A stretch of DNA of 64,000 nt from Anas platyrhynchos (lineage: Eukaryota; Chordata; Aves; Anseriformes; Anatidae). A model generated the notes under the pieces. That model was not told the DNA's origin and did not search any database. It saw only the letters and a list, made by a program, of their open reading frames with translations. Every line of letters begins with the position of its first letter. Position 1 is the first letter of the stretch. Shown here one piece after another: positions 13,974 through 27,019 of this stretch. A program made the position numbers and the translations under genes. The stretch lies in assembly GCF_047663525.1 (NCBI RefSeq), contig NC_092597.1:17258501-17322500 (forward strand). The letters run 5' to 3'.

Positions 13974-16765
13974 TGCCTCGTGGAGGAAAACTTTCCATTA
14001 GCATAAAGCCAGCAGCACCAGCCTGGGAGGAGGCTGGAGGTGCCTTTGCTCCAGGGCACGGCAGGGGCAGGAGGGAGGGGGGCATGGGGGTGTCCTACGC
14101 CACAGGCACAGTCCCTAAATGAGGCCAGCCAACAGGCGGTGGAGGGCCTGGGCTGGAGATAAGTAGCTGTGAGGTCTCTGAACCCACAGCTTGGAGGATG
14201 TCTGCTGCAGGGAAGTCACTGCTCTGCGTCTCCAGGGCCATGGACGGGCTTGTGACCTGGTGCACGAGGCTACGCCCTCACCAACTGCTAGCTCTGTGAA
14301 CATGGCTCAGGGTGCTTCCAACCAGGTGGACTACAGCTGATGTGCCAACCAGTGCCCCAAACTATCCCTCTCCTTGAGGTGTTGAGCTTTCCCTGCCTCT
14401 GCGCTTCATTGGCACAGCCATGTGGCACCCTTCGGTCAGCCACAGTTGCCCCAAGACACTTCACCGTCTCCAGACGGGGGTGCTGCTCAGAACACCAGCT
14501 TGTATTGCAAGCTTGGGTTCCCGATCTCCAGCAGCGTCTGGGTTTTCTCTCTTTTTAGGCACAGCTGGTTTCTGAAGGCACCAAGTGCCTGGAGAGCTGC
14601 TACAGGCAGCAGGAGGAGCGGGCTTGAGGGACTGTGCCAAGGGACAGCCACAGACCCCACTGCTTTCCCCAGCCCTGATGCAGTGGGTTAGATTTGGGGA
14701 CAGAAGTGACCTCTCCGTTTGTACTGAGGCTTGGAAAATGAGCATGCTACCATAAGGGCAATTATTCGGGGCTCTCCTCCTGTGCTTCTAGCAGCAGTCG
14801 GCATCACTTGAGTTTCAGCCCCATGTGCTGTCCCATGCCCAAGCTCAAGTTGACCTCAGGGAAGGAAAGAGGGGCTCGTGCTGCAGGCTCTGGTACGGGC
14901 TCATCCCGGGGCTCAGCGAGAGCGGAAAGAGCCTGGGGATGACAGAAGGAGCTCTCTCTCCTCATCTGACTACGGCTTTTGTGAGCCAGGTCGTGTTTGC
15001 ATAAACTGGACCCGGTTGCTAGCAGCAGGTTTTCCTGCCCATAACCACCGTGCCTTTTAGGGCTTCTCACAGCACCATCGTGGTGATTTTTATTGGCAGC
15101 TCTGCCTCGGCACTGCGCGGGCACAGCCTGGCCGGAGCAGCCGGTGTGTGATAGCACCAGGGAATAAGGTTATTTGGGCAATTTTTCTTCTTCTGACAGC
15201 ACTTGAACTAGAAGAGATTCCAGTAAGAGAAATTACTGGCAGAATGGACATGGAAAGAGTGATTTTTAAGCAAATATTGGAGAGGGTGTTTGGAGTGAGA
15301 GATTCAGAGAGAAACCTGACCTGCGTCCCATCAGAGCAAGCAGTGCAGCTCTGAATCCACAGACGTCCGACAGTCCGACACCTAGGGAGAGAAGTTCAGG
15401 CAACTCACTCTAAATAAACACACTCTGCAGAAGGCTCTGCTTTCTTTTCAAGCGGTGAACAAGGGAAAAAAAGGCAGAAGCCTTTGGTAACCTCTTGGCT
15501 GACAGGTTTCTCCCTGTTCCTACTGAAGGAAGGGAAGATGTCCACCAGCTCACCTCATCCAAACGATGAACCAGGCCCAGCTCTAAAGTTCTGCCCTTAT
15601 TTATTGATTGAATCTTCCCCCAGGAGCTCGTTGAGCAGTGGATAGAAACCATCCCTTTTGGATGCCCCACTGCAGACCCTTTGTGTAAGCCCATGGCACA
15701 GAGAAAGGAGGGTTTTGCTGCTTGACCTAAAGCAGCACACAGCCAGCCCCCCTCTTGCCAGCTGCAATATTTTGGCAAGGTGGTGGTTTGCAGCAGCACA
15801 CGCATACATCCCATTCAGGTTCAGAGATTGCTTGTGGATTTAAAAGCCTATTGCTCAAATTCACCTTATTCGGGGTAAAAAAGTGCATCCTAGAACTGGG
15901 TAACACGGGCTGGCAGCTCACCGCTTACAGTAGGGAAGCAGAGTTGACAAAGGTGGGGCTGCCTCAGGGGAAGGCGAACCGCTGGGCATTTGTCTGTTGG
16001 AAAAGCAGCATCAGAGCAACAAAAGAAAATCCAGATGTTGCATTTGCGTGGTAACGGTCTGGCTAATTGGAGACAGCCCCACCTGCTTTCTAGCAGCTTA
16101 GCATTTCTCTTCGCTGTTTATTGACTGAGGATTTTCTCATTATTGGCACATCTTTAGGAGAAAATAGTAGCCTTGTTTGGCTTCTGATTCTTTCAGAAAT
16201 ACTGTTTTTATTACTGTACCTTCAGCAAGATTTCCTAATAAGAAATGGAGGCTTGTTAGCTCAGCTGGGGTTTTGCCACGGCTTCTGCAGGGACACAGTC
16301 TTGGCTCGTGGCAAAGGGCTGGAAGATGGTGACAGCCGCAAATATCCACAGATGCCCTCCTACACAGCAGAAGCGGGGATTACAGCAGTGCAGAGTTGCT
16401 GTCCCACTTGTCTGCTTCTATCCCTGTGAGAGGGCTGCAGGGGCGCTGGACACAAAGCAATATCTAGAAGTCAGGCACAGGGAAACTCTCCTTGGGCACA
16501 GGATTAATCCAAACCCCTCCTGTAAAGGGTAGCAAATAGAGGGAAGCCTTGCTGGGCCACAGGCAGGCGAATTCACCTTTCCCATGTGAGAAAGCTTTTG
16601 CTTTTCTGGGTCACATTTTCCCACCCAGAGAGGTTTCAGTGAAGCATCCAACATCCAGCAAGTTCCACAGCTGTCTGCTCCAGAGGGTATCCAGCCCCTC
16701 CGAGTTCAGGCATCTGCAGCTGGCAAGGCACCTGCTGCTGAGCTGTGTGACCTTTGCTTTGCTTT
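13974..16765. other. Gene-free region
   Basis: Mixed-composition DNA. I see no recognisable coding exon, RNA gene or intact mobile element on either strand. Confidence 0.5.
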
Positions 16766-16886
16766 GAGGGCCAAACTGGGCCACTTGTGCTTCTGCTGCC
16801 TTGTTTTGGGGGTCAAACTGGGCCACTTGTGCTTCTGCTGCCTTGTTTTGGGGGCCAAAGTAGTGCCACTTGTGCTTCTGCTGCCT
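16766..16886. repeat. 42-bp tandem repeat, about three copies
   Basis: Three direct copies of a 42-bp unit follow one another. Each contains the words CCACTTGTGCTTCTGCTGCC and a CCAAA/TCAAA segment. The first two are nearly identical; the third is diverged and truncated. On the minus strand the unit gives a repeating open peptide, but no gene context supports translation. Confidence 0.9.
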
Positions 16887-19800
16887 CTGAGGTGCTGCCC
16901 TGGGGAGAACCCCAGGTAGCTCAGCAGAGGCAGCAATCTGCTTCCACCACCGCTCTCCCTCACGTTCCCACCAGCCTGTTCTCCCTCTAGGAACAACGAG
17001 GCCGGGTGAATTTCAGACATCCCTGGAATTCCAGCTATTCCATCCAGCAGCTGTGCCCTGCAAGAGGCACAGAGGGCTGGCGAGAAGTAGGCCGGGAGCC
17101 AGGCGTGGAGGGAAGGCCGAGGCCAGGCCGCCCCCATCCTGCCTGCAGCCATCCTGTCACCCTGCCAGCACCTTGTGCAAAGTCCCTCTCAAACCACCAA
17201 AGGGAGCAAGAAACCAAAATCCGGCCCTTATCCCCGATAACACAGCATTTTTCAGTGCCCTCCCCACTGCCTGGCTTTTTGGGGCCAAAGCAGGCCGCTG
17301 GCTGTGCTGGTGCCATGGCGGTGTGTGCGTGGCCAGAGGCACGTAAGCTTGGTGGCCCGGCGGAGCAGACGGCTCTCCGTGAGGGGTGGAACAGGCACAA
17401 AAATGATCAGTCCCCTTCAAGGCTTGCAGCGGTGTAATAAAAGTCCCTGTGTCCTGCATGCCAGGGAGGTCCAGGGGAGGGGTAGAGGCTGGAAGTGGAT
17501 TAAATGGCCCTTTCAGGAGCTGGGAGCACTTCGGCTTCCCTGGCCTGTGCAGTGCAGATGCTGGTGAAGCCTCCCCACCACACATCAGCTGTGCAGACAC
17601 TGTGCGGTCCCCGAGGAAGGCAGAGGAGCAGGGCAGGAGGGGAAGGGCTGGGTGTTGGACTGAGAAATGTGATTATCTTCCTCAGACACACAGGAGGGAT
17701 CCAGGAGCACGGTGTGCCTGGGCACACAGCACACATCGCACCCAGGGTGAAATGCTTTGTCCACCCCAGCACCTGGGCCAGATCCTCCCCATAGTGAGGA
17801 AGATCAGCTGTGAGGTGCTGAGGGTTGGACGGGGGCAGAAAGAAGGAAAGAAAAATCATTTGGATGAGAAAATCACCTTCATGTGTAGTCACTAGTGATG
17901 CCAGGAGAGACCCAAATCCCTACAACGTGTCCATTTACATGCAGGACGGGGTACAGGTGGGCAGAGCAGCCACTCACACAGCACAGCTGAGCCCATCCAG
18001 CTCCCCTATATAGGGTTGGGCTCAGGAAGGCTTCTCCTTTTTGTTTGGGGTTTGGGCAGAGGGGGAAGGGAAGAGCAATAGTATTCACCAGGCTGCTGGT
18101 ATGCAGCTGGCAGTACCTGTAAAGCGAGGGAAGATCATACGGAAGCGTTACAGAGGTGAGGAGTACTAGAAATACATTTTTTAAAAAAGTCTCTGATTAT
18201 AAGGACTTAAAAGAAAGCTATTCCTGAAACAGTTGGTAGCAGCAGCTCAGGGTCAGCAATGCCTTCTACCTGGGGCCATGTGAACTAAGAACATTAATTG
18301 AGCCTCCTGGGTATGTAAGCCTCTTATCTACTTATACACAGCACTTTCTCTGAGCTGGAAAAAAATGAGATTACAAGCTATTTTTAATGAACAGCAGTAG
18401 GATGTGCATGCTCACCTACTCTTTGCTATAAGATGCTTCCTTCTCTCTCCGCTTCTCTTTAAAACAGTTAGCTTTTTAGGATATGAGCTCAGACTTCAAA
18501 AGGGGTGTAGGTGTCAGAGGAAGGGGGGCAGCTCCTATTCATCCTCTCGGGGCTAAGGGTGCTCTCAGAGCTGCTGCTGAGCTCCTGCAGGTGCGGCTCA
18601 GTCCCTCAGATCTGACATCTCAAAGCTCTTGAGCGGGGCTCTCCCTGCCTTCCTCTCTTGCTTAAGTGACTCCCTGTTTGGCGAGGCAGCCTTTGAATCC
18701 CCTTTCCTCAGCGCCTCGCTCTCTGGAGGTGCACATCAGAAGGGGAAGGTGGATGGGTCTCGGCTCCTAGTGGGTGCAGAGACCTCAAAGGTGGCTGTGG
18801 CGGAGCAGAGGTGATGCTTTGGGTACTGCAATGCTTTCAGTGCAGCCCAGAGGCTGTGCAGGGGCCTGTAAGGCTGCCAGCAGCAGAGCAGGGACCCACA
18901 GCTCTGCTGATGTGGTGTGCAGGAGCTGGCCCAGACCGGAGGGCATGGCATGGTGGTGGGATGCTCTCTGCTCCCCTGCTGAGAAAAAAATGGTCCTGGG
19001 GGCCCTTATTGCTCCTCTTCTCTGGGCAGCCCGTGTCTCCTGCCCCCCTTGGGCATCCCTTCCCCTGTTTCTTTTTGGGATGTCATGGTATGATCCAGGG
19101 TTGGCTTCTTTTTCCTTAATGCCTGAGAGCTGTGTGCCTTCGTGGTGGTGTGGGTCACTTTGGGTTGGGTTGGGAGGGACCTACAGGGTCACCTAATTCC
19201 TGTAGCTCTAATTATGAAAGAAAGATGCCTGCTGCTCCCATTCCCTTTAAAAGCCAAGGCTTTTCTTGCTGCTAGTCTGCTATGAGCATGTTTCCTGTTA
19301 CAAGTCTGCCCTTTCGGTTGATTTCTGGCTATAAGCAGCGCTGCTCTTCTGTTTCTCTTGAGGCTGATTCTCATTTATTGATCTCTTCTCTGCAAACCAC
19401 CGTGTGGCCAGCAGAAATGGGTTAATTTCTCCTGTAATAAGCCATGGTTTTTAAACCAGCTAAAGCCTGGATCCATTGCTAACCTTAACTACACCGTACT
19501 TTAGGGATAATTCAGGCCAGGGTGAAGATCTGAGCACTGCCGGGCATCCTCTGCCCTCCAACTGCACTCGAGCAGAGAGGCTAATTGGGAACCTAGTCCG
19601 GGGGAACCAGCAGTGCTCTGCAGGTTGGCCAAAATGATTCCTAAACAGGGGCAGGGCCAGTCCCCAAACAGGCTTTTATCTGCTCTGCCTTCACCTGGGG
19701 CTCAGCTCAGGACTTCTTCCTCTCCTCATGGGGACCAAGCACATCAGAAAGCTGCCCAGCGATGGAGCTCGAGGCACAACCCGCTGGGGGTGCTGGGTCT

Positions 19801-22800
19801 TCTTGACCATATCAGTCCTGCCTGGTGGCTTCTTCCCAGCCTGGGGTCAGCAGACCTGAGCTTTGCCTTTCTCACCGTCTTCCCCAGGGAAATTAGGGCC
19901 TTTTTGCAGGGCCCTAACATCCCACCCGGAGCCATGGGATGAGCTGTGTAGGCACAGCCCAGCTGCTCTGGAGCCTGGGGCGCACCTGAAGAGCTGTTGC
20001 CTTGATTTTGTGTTTATTGTACCAGAACAACAGCATGAGAGGCTTTCCCTGAGAGCACAGATAAACGCTTCCTCCTGGCTGTGACAGGCTGACTTTCTGT
20101 GGTTCTGTTCCCTGGCCTAAATCCTGCTCCCTCCAAGGGGCCGATCCTCCCCCTGCCCGTTTCAGCACTTCCTAGCTGTGTTCTCAGCTTGCTTTTTCAA
20201 AGCAGCATCTGAGAGCCAAGCGAACATCCCCGTGCGTGTCTCACTTCTCTCTGCTGGGTTGTTTCCCCCATGGGAAGGGGGGAGGTACAGCTCCCATCAC
20301 CGAGGATCTCACAGCGGTTTGCAAACCTCCCTTCCACCCACTGCGATGCTGCCGCTGGGAAAACTGAGTCAGGGAGCAGCGATGGGGCTGTGTGAGCATC
20401 AAAAGCCTGGCGGAGCCGGAGCAGGACTGGTTTGCTTCCCAGAGCAGTGCAGGACCCTGGGTTGGGGTCCACAGCAGGGTAAGATACAGGGGGAGGCATC
20501 AGAAGGCTGGAGGAGTTGGCAGGAGGTGAAGAAAAGCAGCAGCGAGGAGGCTCTCTTCCAAACTTTATATATATGATTAAAAAAAATAAGCTGGAGCTAA
20601 AAAGGCAGTTTGGGAGAGAGGGGGATTTTCCACAGAGCAGGTCTGGTGGTGCTTGCCTCCCTCCTGCTCCTCCTGTGGCTGGGCATCTGGATATTTTGGA
20701 GCCCATTAGTAAAAATTCACCTGTTTGAGCAGATGGGTAGAGGTTGGTGTTCCTGCTCTGAGGTTACTCCTGAGCTACAATTAGGGGTGGAGAACACACA
20801 CATCAAACATAGCGTATGCTACAAACACGGTGCTTTGCAGGCATTTGTAAGGGGGTGTGCTGAGATTACACAGAGGTGGATTACAGGCTCCCTCTTACCC
20901 CTCCCCAGTTCCCCCCAACCTGACCACGGAGCCTTGCCAGTGGGTTTTTCCACTGCGGGAGCACAGACTCTGCTTTTATTGTGGAGGCCTGTGAGTGCCA
21001 TTTTGCCTTGTTTCACACCTTTTTACACTTTTTAGCCAGCCATGGCAAAGACCAAGAGGCATGCACCTCCCTCAGCTGCCCTAGCTCCTCAAGTCTCATC
21101 CCCTAGCATGTTTGGGACAAAATTGCTGCTGAAAGGGCAACAAGAAACCATTTTGGGAGCACCTTTTTTTGACCAGGACTGTGTATTAATGCCATCTTAA
21201 AATGCCAACAAGCGCTGCTCTGTGCAGCTCTGGCTTTGATCTTTCCCATCCTTCTGCTATTTTATGAGAGCGGAGGGTTAGGGGCGACGTGGGCATGTCC
21301 CACAGTGCCGCCGCAGGGTGCCCGTGTGTGACTTGGCCCCGGCAGATGCTGCTCGCAGCTGGGATTCCCATTTTATGAAGGCTGGGGCGGTTTCTATTAA
21401 AAGGGAAGGAGCCTCAGCCGGGCCAGGTGAAGGCCAAAAGCAAACAGTGACCTCCCAGCACTGCAAACAGAGCCCGGCGCTGACCTGCAGCCCCTGCTAT
21501 TCCTGTCCCACGTCCCCTGCCCGTGCCCTGCCACCCTGTCCCCTCTGCTCCTCCCTAACAGGGGTGCACAGCGCTGCTTTATGCCGGCTGTTTTATGTGT
21601 AGAAGTGAATAAATATCTCAGTAGGGCTAATGTGTCTTAGCTTGTTGTCCTCCTGTCCAGGTCCTGCAGAACCGTGGCTATATGGGGTGCTGGCTGTGTG
21701 TTATTGCTATTTTATCCATCGGTGTGCTTGTGCTGAGGTTTCAGTGCTGTTCCCTGTGATATCAGCCCCTTGTTGTGCTGCCGAGGAGGCTGAATGGTCA
21801 ATGTGCTCCCAACTTGTCTTTTAATTCCACTGTTTTAATACCAAAACAATGGTCCCCAAAATGTAATGGGGGCAAGGCACGGGGCATTCACGCTCCTCTC
21901 GTGGGCTTGTGGCAGGCCAGGGACACACATCACCCACCAAAATGATGTCCGCAGCTGTGGGTCAAGGGAAGAGCTGTGCATTACTTGGGGTGTTGGCAGA
22001 AGCCTGGGGGGGCGAGGTGGGTGTTTGAGCAAGGAGAGGCTGCCCCGGCCCTGGCCTGCGAGGGACCAAGCGGGAGATAGGCAGCCCGAGGGCACCATCT
22101 AGTGAACAGCCCGGCCTGCAGGCACGGAGGGGAAACCAGGGGGGGTCCCTGGGGGTCAGCCATAGGAGCACAGGGTCACGGTTTTGCTGTTTTCCAGGTT
22201 TCTGCATGGTGATGCCCGAGAGGAGCCCTCAGCATCACTGCGGGGAGCTGGGGATGCTGCATTGGGGAGCGGGGTCACGCTGCCCTCAATGCTCTGCCCT
22301 GGGCCAGGGGGCACCGGGAAGAGGTCAGTATTTTGCTGTTTCCCAGTTTTGGGGGAAAAAAGTAAATGCCCAGATGTGGCGGCTAACTCAAGGCTTGCTT
22401 TGTGAGGGGGTGCCAGGCGTGCAGGAGCGGTGGTCCCAGTGCTCTCCGTGCTTCTCCCAAGGATGCTCCTGGCCTCTGGGCAGCTCTGAAACCTCCCTTT
22501 TGGCTTAGAAAATCAAACAAAAAACCCACAGGTGCTCTAACAGCTGTTCATCTGCACACCAGGGGTGAGCTGGGGTGGGGAAAAGCAGGCTGCAACCCCA
22601 AAAGTTTGGTGCTCCCTGAGGTGATGCAGCTCCTGGGGATGGAAGAATCACTCTGACCCCCGTTGCCTTACTGGGAACTGCACATTTTCCCAACCCATAC
22701 CTTACTGGGGTCCCCATCGCAGCGCTGGAGTGACCCCACACCTGGCAGATGGAGCTGTGGCTGTGCAGGGAAGGTTTCACACCCCAGCAAGCCCACCCCA

Positions 22801-22949
22801 CGCACCCCACACCCCTGGTGCATGGGGCGAGCAGCCTCTGGGCGCAGCATTCTGGTGCCGGCACTGGAGCCCCCAGAAAATGGGGCAGGGGGAGATGTGC
22901 CATCACCTCCCTTCCTCAGCAGCCAGGCGCCGTGCTGAAGTGCCTTGTT
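16887..22949. other. Gene-free region
   Basis: No coding exon is recognised on either strand. Composition becomes more GC-rich toward the right. The only element-like stretch is the short CR1-like fragment listed separately near 19.15 kb. Confidence 0.5.
19153..19200. mobile_element. Possible CR1 LINE 3'-end fragment
   Basis: A stretch of the form GGGTTGGGAGGGACCTACAG, followed by GGTCACCTAATTCCTG, resembles the conserved 3' portion of avian CR1 elements, where a GGTTGGAAGGGACCT-type word is followed by a TCATCTAGTCCAACC-type word. It is too short and diverged to be sure, and no terminal octamer repeats are seen. A repeat-library search would settle it. Confidence 0.35.
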
Positions 22950-24240
22950 TTCCATCGGGGAACGGCTGTTGCTAGGCCACCCCGGTCCCTCGCATCGGCT
23001 GCAAGGGGGTTTCGCAGCCAATCCGCGAGGCTGCGCTGGCAGCTCGCACACATGCCCGCACGCACACCCCTCCTGCAGCTCCAGCTGGCAGATGTGCCTG
23101 TTCATCGCCGGGTCGCACCTCGTTGCTTCTTCCGCCCGGGCAGGTTATTAGGACGACAGATTTTAATTTGGAGCAGGCGGAGAGAGGTTTCTGCCCTCTA
23201 ATTCCCGCTGCGGGTGGAGAGGAGAGGTGCGATGCCGCGGCTAGGGGTGCAACGGGGCTGATTCCCCATGTTTGCTGTGAACCAGCTTGGTTTTCAACAA
23301 GTGGCGGGGGGAATTTGTGTCTCTCTGTGTCCCCACGGTGAAGCAGCACCCCCACAGGCTGTTCCTGGGCAGGGAGATGCCCTGGGCTGGTTGTTGGTCC
23401 CAGCATTGCTCTGTGCACAGACACTGGGGATGGGACCACATTTGGACCAAATGCTCGCTGCATGGGGTGGGAGACATCCCTGGAGCCAGCTCTCCTGGCC
23501 AAAGCTGCTGTTGGGGTCCTAAATAGGGCAAGCACCCTATGGGCATCCCACACCCACCCCAAAGAAGCCCCCAGCACCTCTGGCCGTGCAGGCAGTGTGG
23601 CGCAGAGCCTGTGCAAACCACGATGGGGACACGCACGTCTCCACGGCTGCACAGCCCTCTCCCTGCGGGACAGGAGCACCGAATTGTGCAGGGAACGGGA
23701 CAACCCAGGACTCGATTTGTGAGGGACCCCCACGCCAAGCCCCGTTTAGCAGGGTGGCAGGAGGGGGGGGCTGGATAGCAGCACGGGGAGCGGGTTGCGG
23801 TTCGAATTGTCTGCTGCTGGAGGAGAAGCTGTTGCTAGACAGAAGTAAAAGCTGTCGCCATCGGCTCCCATTGGCTCAGCCCCACTCCAATGACGAGCTT
23901 ATCAGTTACCTGCTCCTGCAGCTGCCTGGAAAAAAAAAAAAACTCATTTGACAATGTTTTTCCTCTGATAAAAAAGCCCTGAGTCCCCATTGCCGGATCC
24001 GTGGGCTCGTGTTAATCATTACTCAGGGTTGTTGAGACAACCGGCGAGTTCTCTGCGGGTTCTCGAATTGTCATGAAATTTAGCACGGATGACGAGCTGG
24101 CCCAGGCTCTGCTCCTGCTCTCCTCTGCCCGCTCGAAGGTGCTCAGCACCACCGGGCAGCTCCGGGGACAGAGCCGGGCAGGCGCGGGCTCTTCGCAGCA
24201 GCAGCTCCCTGACATTTAGGTGAATATTCACAAACATCTG
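22950..24240. promoter_or_regulatory. GC-rich, promoter-like island downstream of AEN
   Basis: The stretch is CpG-containing and carries several CCAAT-type boxes (near 23,018 and ATTGG near 23,871), an X-box-like GTTGCTAGG near 22,969, and TAAT-bearing segments at 23,155-23,175 and 24,012-24,070. No gene start is recognised. In the human order ISG20 would lie just beyond AEN on this side, so an unannotated promoter, a remnant of one, or an enhancer are all possible. Confidence 0.3.
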
Positions 24241-26036
24241 TGAAAATCCTGATTAGGTCTTGCTCGGTTCACTGGGTGGAAAAAGGGGTGGAAATCGCCG
24301 TTTTATGTGATTCCCAGCCAAGCTGGCTGGCGCTCCCCGACACCAGGGGGCTGGGGGTGCTGCCACCTCCCCATCGCCTACCCCCGCTTTGTGATCCTGC
24401 AGGGATGCCCGTGCTGGGCCTTCAGGCTGCCCTACAGGCATGACGGGATGCCCTGCAGCCCTTCAAAGCCGATGTAAATCGCTGCTACTCCCCAGTTTGT
24501 TCCACCCCTTCTCCAAAAGCCGGAGATTAAAGGCCAGGAGCAAAGCTTGTGCGTGGGCAGCAGCGCTCCGGCTGCATCGCCACCCTCAGGTGTGCCCCTG
24601 AAGCAGGGCAGTGGCTCAGCAGGGTGTTAAATCAGCGTGGTGGTGACGGGGACAGGCAGGGAGCTGGGCTGGGAGAGCTCTGCAATGGCTCTGGATCACA
24701 GGGGGTGAGGTCTTACAGCTTTTTGTCCCTCTCTGCAGAGCTGACCCCATGCACTGCAGCCCGGCCCAGGCACGCTTCCGAAAGCGTCCTCACTACAGCG
24801 TTTGGATGCTTGAGACTTCAAAGATCTTCTTCTGATGGTGATTTTTTCTCTCTTTAATTACTCCTTCCTCTCGCCTGTGCCTGGCTGCCTCGCAGGATGA
24901 GTCACAGGCTGAGAAGCCTCCCGGCCCTGCACCTCTTGTCGCAGCTCTCCGTCCCCATCCCCGCGCACCCACACCGTGCCACGGCCAACACTTCGGGGAC
25001 AGCCTGTGCCTGGGTCACCAGCCTGGGGCAGCGAGGGGAAAACACACTGAGAAACGGGCCTGGAGCCGGCCAGGCTCCCGTGCTTCCCTCCTGCCAGCCT
25101 GGAAGAGGTGGGAACAGCAGCGAGGAGGGACGCAGACCCGCACCAGCCGTCCCCCTGCACGCACTTGGGTGCTGCACGGTTGTTTCTTGGACTGAAGCAG
25201 CACAGCTGCTGAAGCAGTGCCGCTGGGAGGGCAGATTTTTGACCTGTGGGATGTGGCAGAGCATTTCTGAGCCGTCCCCAGGCTTTCTCCGCCAGGCAGG
25301 GAGGAGTTAAGGGGAGCGCAGGCCGCCTGGTGTTATTGCAGCGATGCGTGCGTCAGGTGCGCTGCGTCACCGGCTCCTCGCCTGCTTCCCCAGCCCGGGG
25401 CTGGAGCAGCCTCCCAGCCGTGCTGTGCTCCACAGGTTTTGCTTTAACACTGACCCCTGTGCCAGCTTTTTGCACGGCCAGGCTCCTGGAAACCCTATGG
25501 TGCCATCCCGCAGCCTCCCTTCTCACACCGAGGGCTGGGGTGCCCATGGGGACCCCGCGCCCTTCCCATAAAATCCATCTTTTTGTGCTCAGGTAGCAAA
25601 CCGCCAGCCGCACGCAGGTTTTCCTGCAGGCACAGCACTTCCTTAGGCTGGGATGAGCCTTCAGAGCCACAATAGATGTTATTTTTTTTCCCCTTTTTCC
25701 TCTGAATCGCTCTTAAAAGCGCCCCGACTGCAGGTGACTCACGCACAGAGCCACAGGGAAGTGGGTCTGAGCCAGCCCCCCCACGGCCAGGTTTCATTCT
25801 GGAAAACGCTGCCTGTGAGCAGCCCCTCAGCAGCAGCTTCCTTCCTAGCAGAGGGATGTCCCCTCGCAGAGGGTGACAGCTGGGTCGCTTTTTCTCACCC
25901 TGTGCTCTCCCTGAGCCACCCCCTGCCCCCAGCAGCACCCAGGGGTGCAGCTTCCCTGATGCCAGCACCCCTGCAGGACACCCACACCCCTCCCGTGACA
26001 AGGGACCCAAAAAAAACATGGAAAAAGCAAAGGCAT
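24241..26036. other. Intergenic DNA downstream of AEN
   Basis: GC-rich DNA between the island at 22.95-24.24 kb and the AEN poly(A) region. I recognise no coding exon and no ISG20-type exonuclease motif on either strand. Confidence 0.5.
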
Positions 26037-26547
26037 CCAGGTTTTTGCAATAATGATTTTTAATTCAGAAGTTGACAAATACAAAGTGCATCCTAAGCTG
26101 TTTCCAACAGGGTTTAGGGACACAGATTGGACCTGGACTCTCTTGCCAGGATTTGCTGTGCAAAGAAAACAGGGAGGAAACTGCTCCTGCCCCCAGCCCT
26201 GGATGGCCAGGAGGCCGCAGAGCAGCTTCCAGCTGCTGTCCCGGGGCTGAGACCCTCACCACGGTGCGGAGAGCCTCCAAACCTCCATCCTCCGACCAGC
26301 AGCAGGACACACCACCACCCTCCTTGCAGGACATCCCCTCGGAGAGCACCAGAGGCACCCCGCCAGCCCCGCTCCACAGCCACGCACCCACGGGTGCCCC
26401 TCCCGGCTGGTCCCCAGGCACCGAGCGCCACGGATCCCGTTTTTGGGGGGAGATTTCCCCCCCCGGGGAAGGGGGTGAGCGGCTGCCTCCGTGCCCACGA
26501 GCTGAGGGCGCCAAGTCCCAAAGCAGGCGGATGAGACGCTGGCCCCG
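26037..26547 (-). other. AEN 3' UTR (inferred)
   Basis: The minus-strand sequence after the AEN stop codon runs about 500 bp to an ATTAAA poly(A) signal (complement of positions about 26,057-26,062), with cleavage expected near 26,037-26,045. The end point is inferred from the signal alone; other poly(A) sites may exist. Confidence 0.5.
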
Positions 26548-26751
26548 TTACGGGCTGCCCGCAGGCAGGTCCGTGGGCCAGTACTGGTCGTCCAGGTACT
26601 GGTTGCTGTCCGTACTGGGGTCCGTGGGGGGGCTGGGGGGCCGGGCGGGCTGGCTGCGGGCCAGCTCCGTCTCCCACTGCACCTCCACCAGGCGGTACAG
26701 CTCCATGGCCGTCTGGGCATCCTCCACCGACGAGTGGCCCCTGCAGCCCAC
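26548..26751 (-). CDS. AEN: AEN, last coding exon (residues 270-336)
   Basis: This exon begins after a CTCAG acceptor and encodes the third exonuclease motif, [15 protein letters not shown]. It holds the general-base histidine (H275) and the last metal-binding aspartate (D280) of the DEDDh fold. It continues with the family's LVEVQWE segment and the acidic [12 protein letters not shown] tail typical of AEN, ending in a TAA stop. The C-terminus stops soon after this tail and looks shorter than in mammals. The 268-bp intron before it is small, in keeping with the compact gene. Confidence 0.95.
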   Translation of the reverse strand: MGCRGHSSVEDAQTAMELYRLVEVQWETELARSQPARPPSPPTDPSTDSNQYLDDQYWPTDLPAGSP

Positions 26752-27019
26752 CTGAGCCAAGGGGAGAAGGTGGTTAGAAGGAAGGGAGGGCGGAAATCCC
26801 ACTGTTTGCGTGCTTGTAGGACCAGAGTTGGGGTTTTTTGGGGATGGAAGAGGCTCGATGTCAAGGAGAGGTCTCTCTTCTCCTTCTGGAGGGCACGTGG
26901 GATGAGCACAGGGGGTCTCCATCTCCCAGACCCCACAAAGATGTGGGAAAAGAAACTCAGGAGCCCAAAAGGGAATCCAAATTGGAGCCCCACCCCGCAG
27001 CGAGGTGTCCGCAGCTCAC

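Noticed and set aside
22972-23738. Long minus-strand open frames (253 and 165 codons) in the GC island
   Set aside because: They overlap each other in different frames and lack any recognisable domain; GC-rich sequence explains them.
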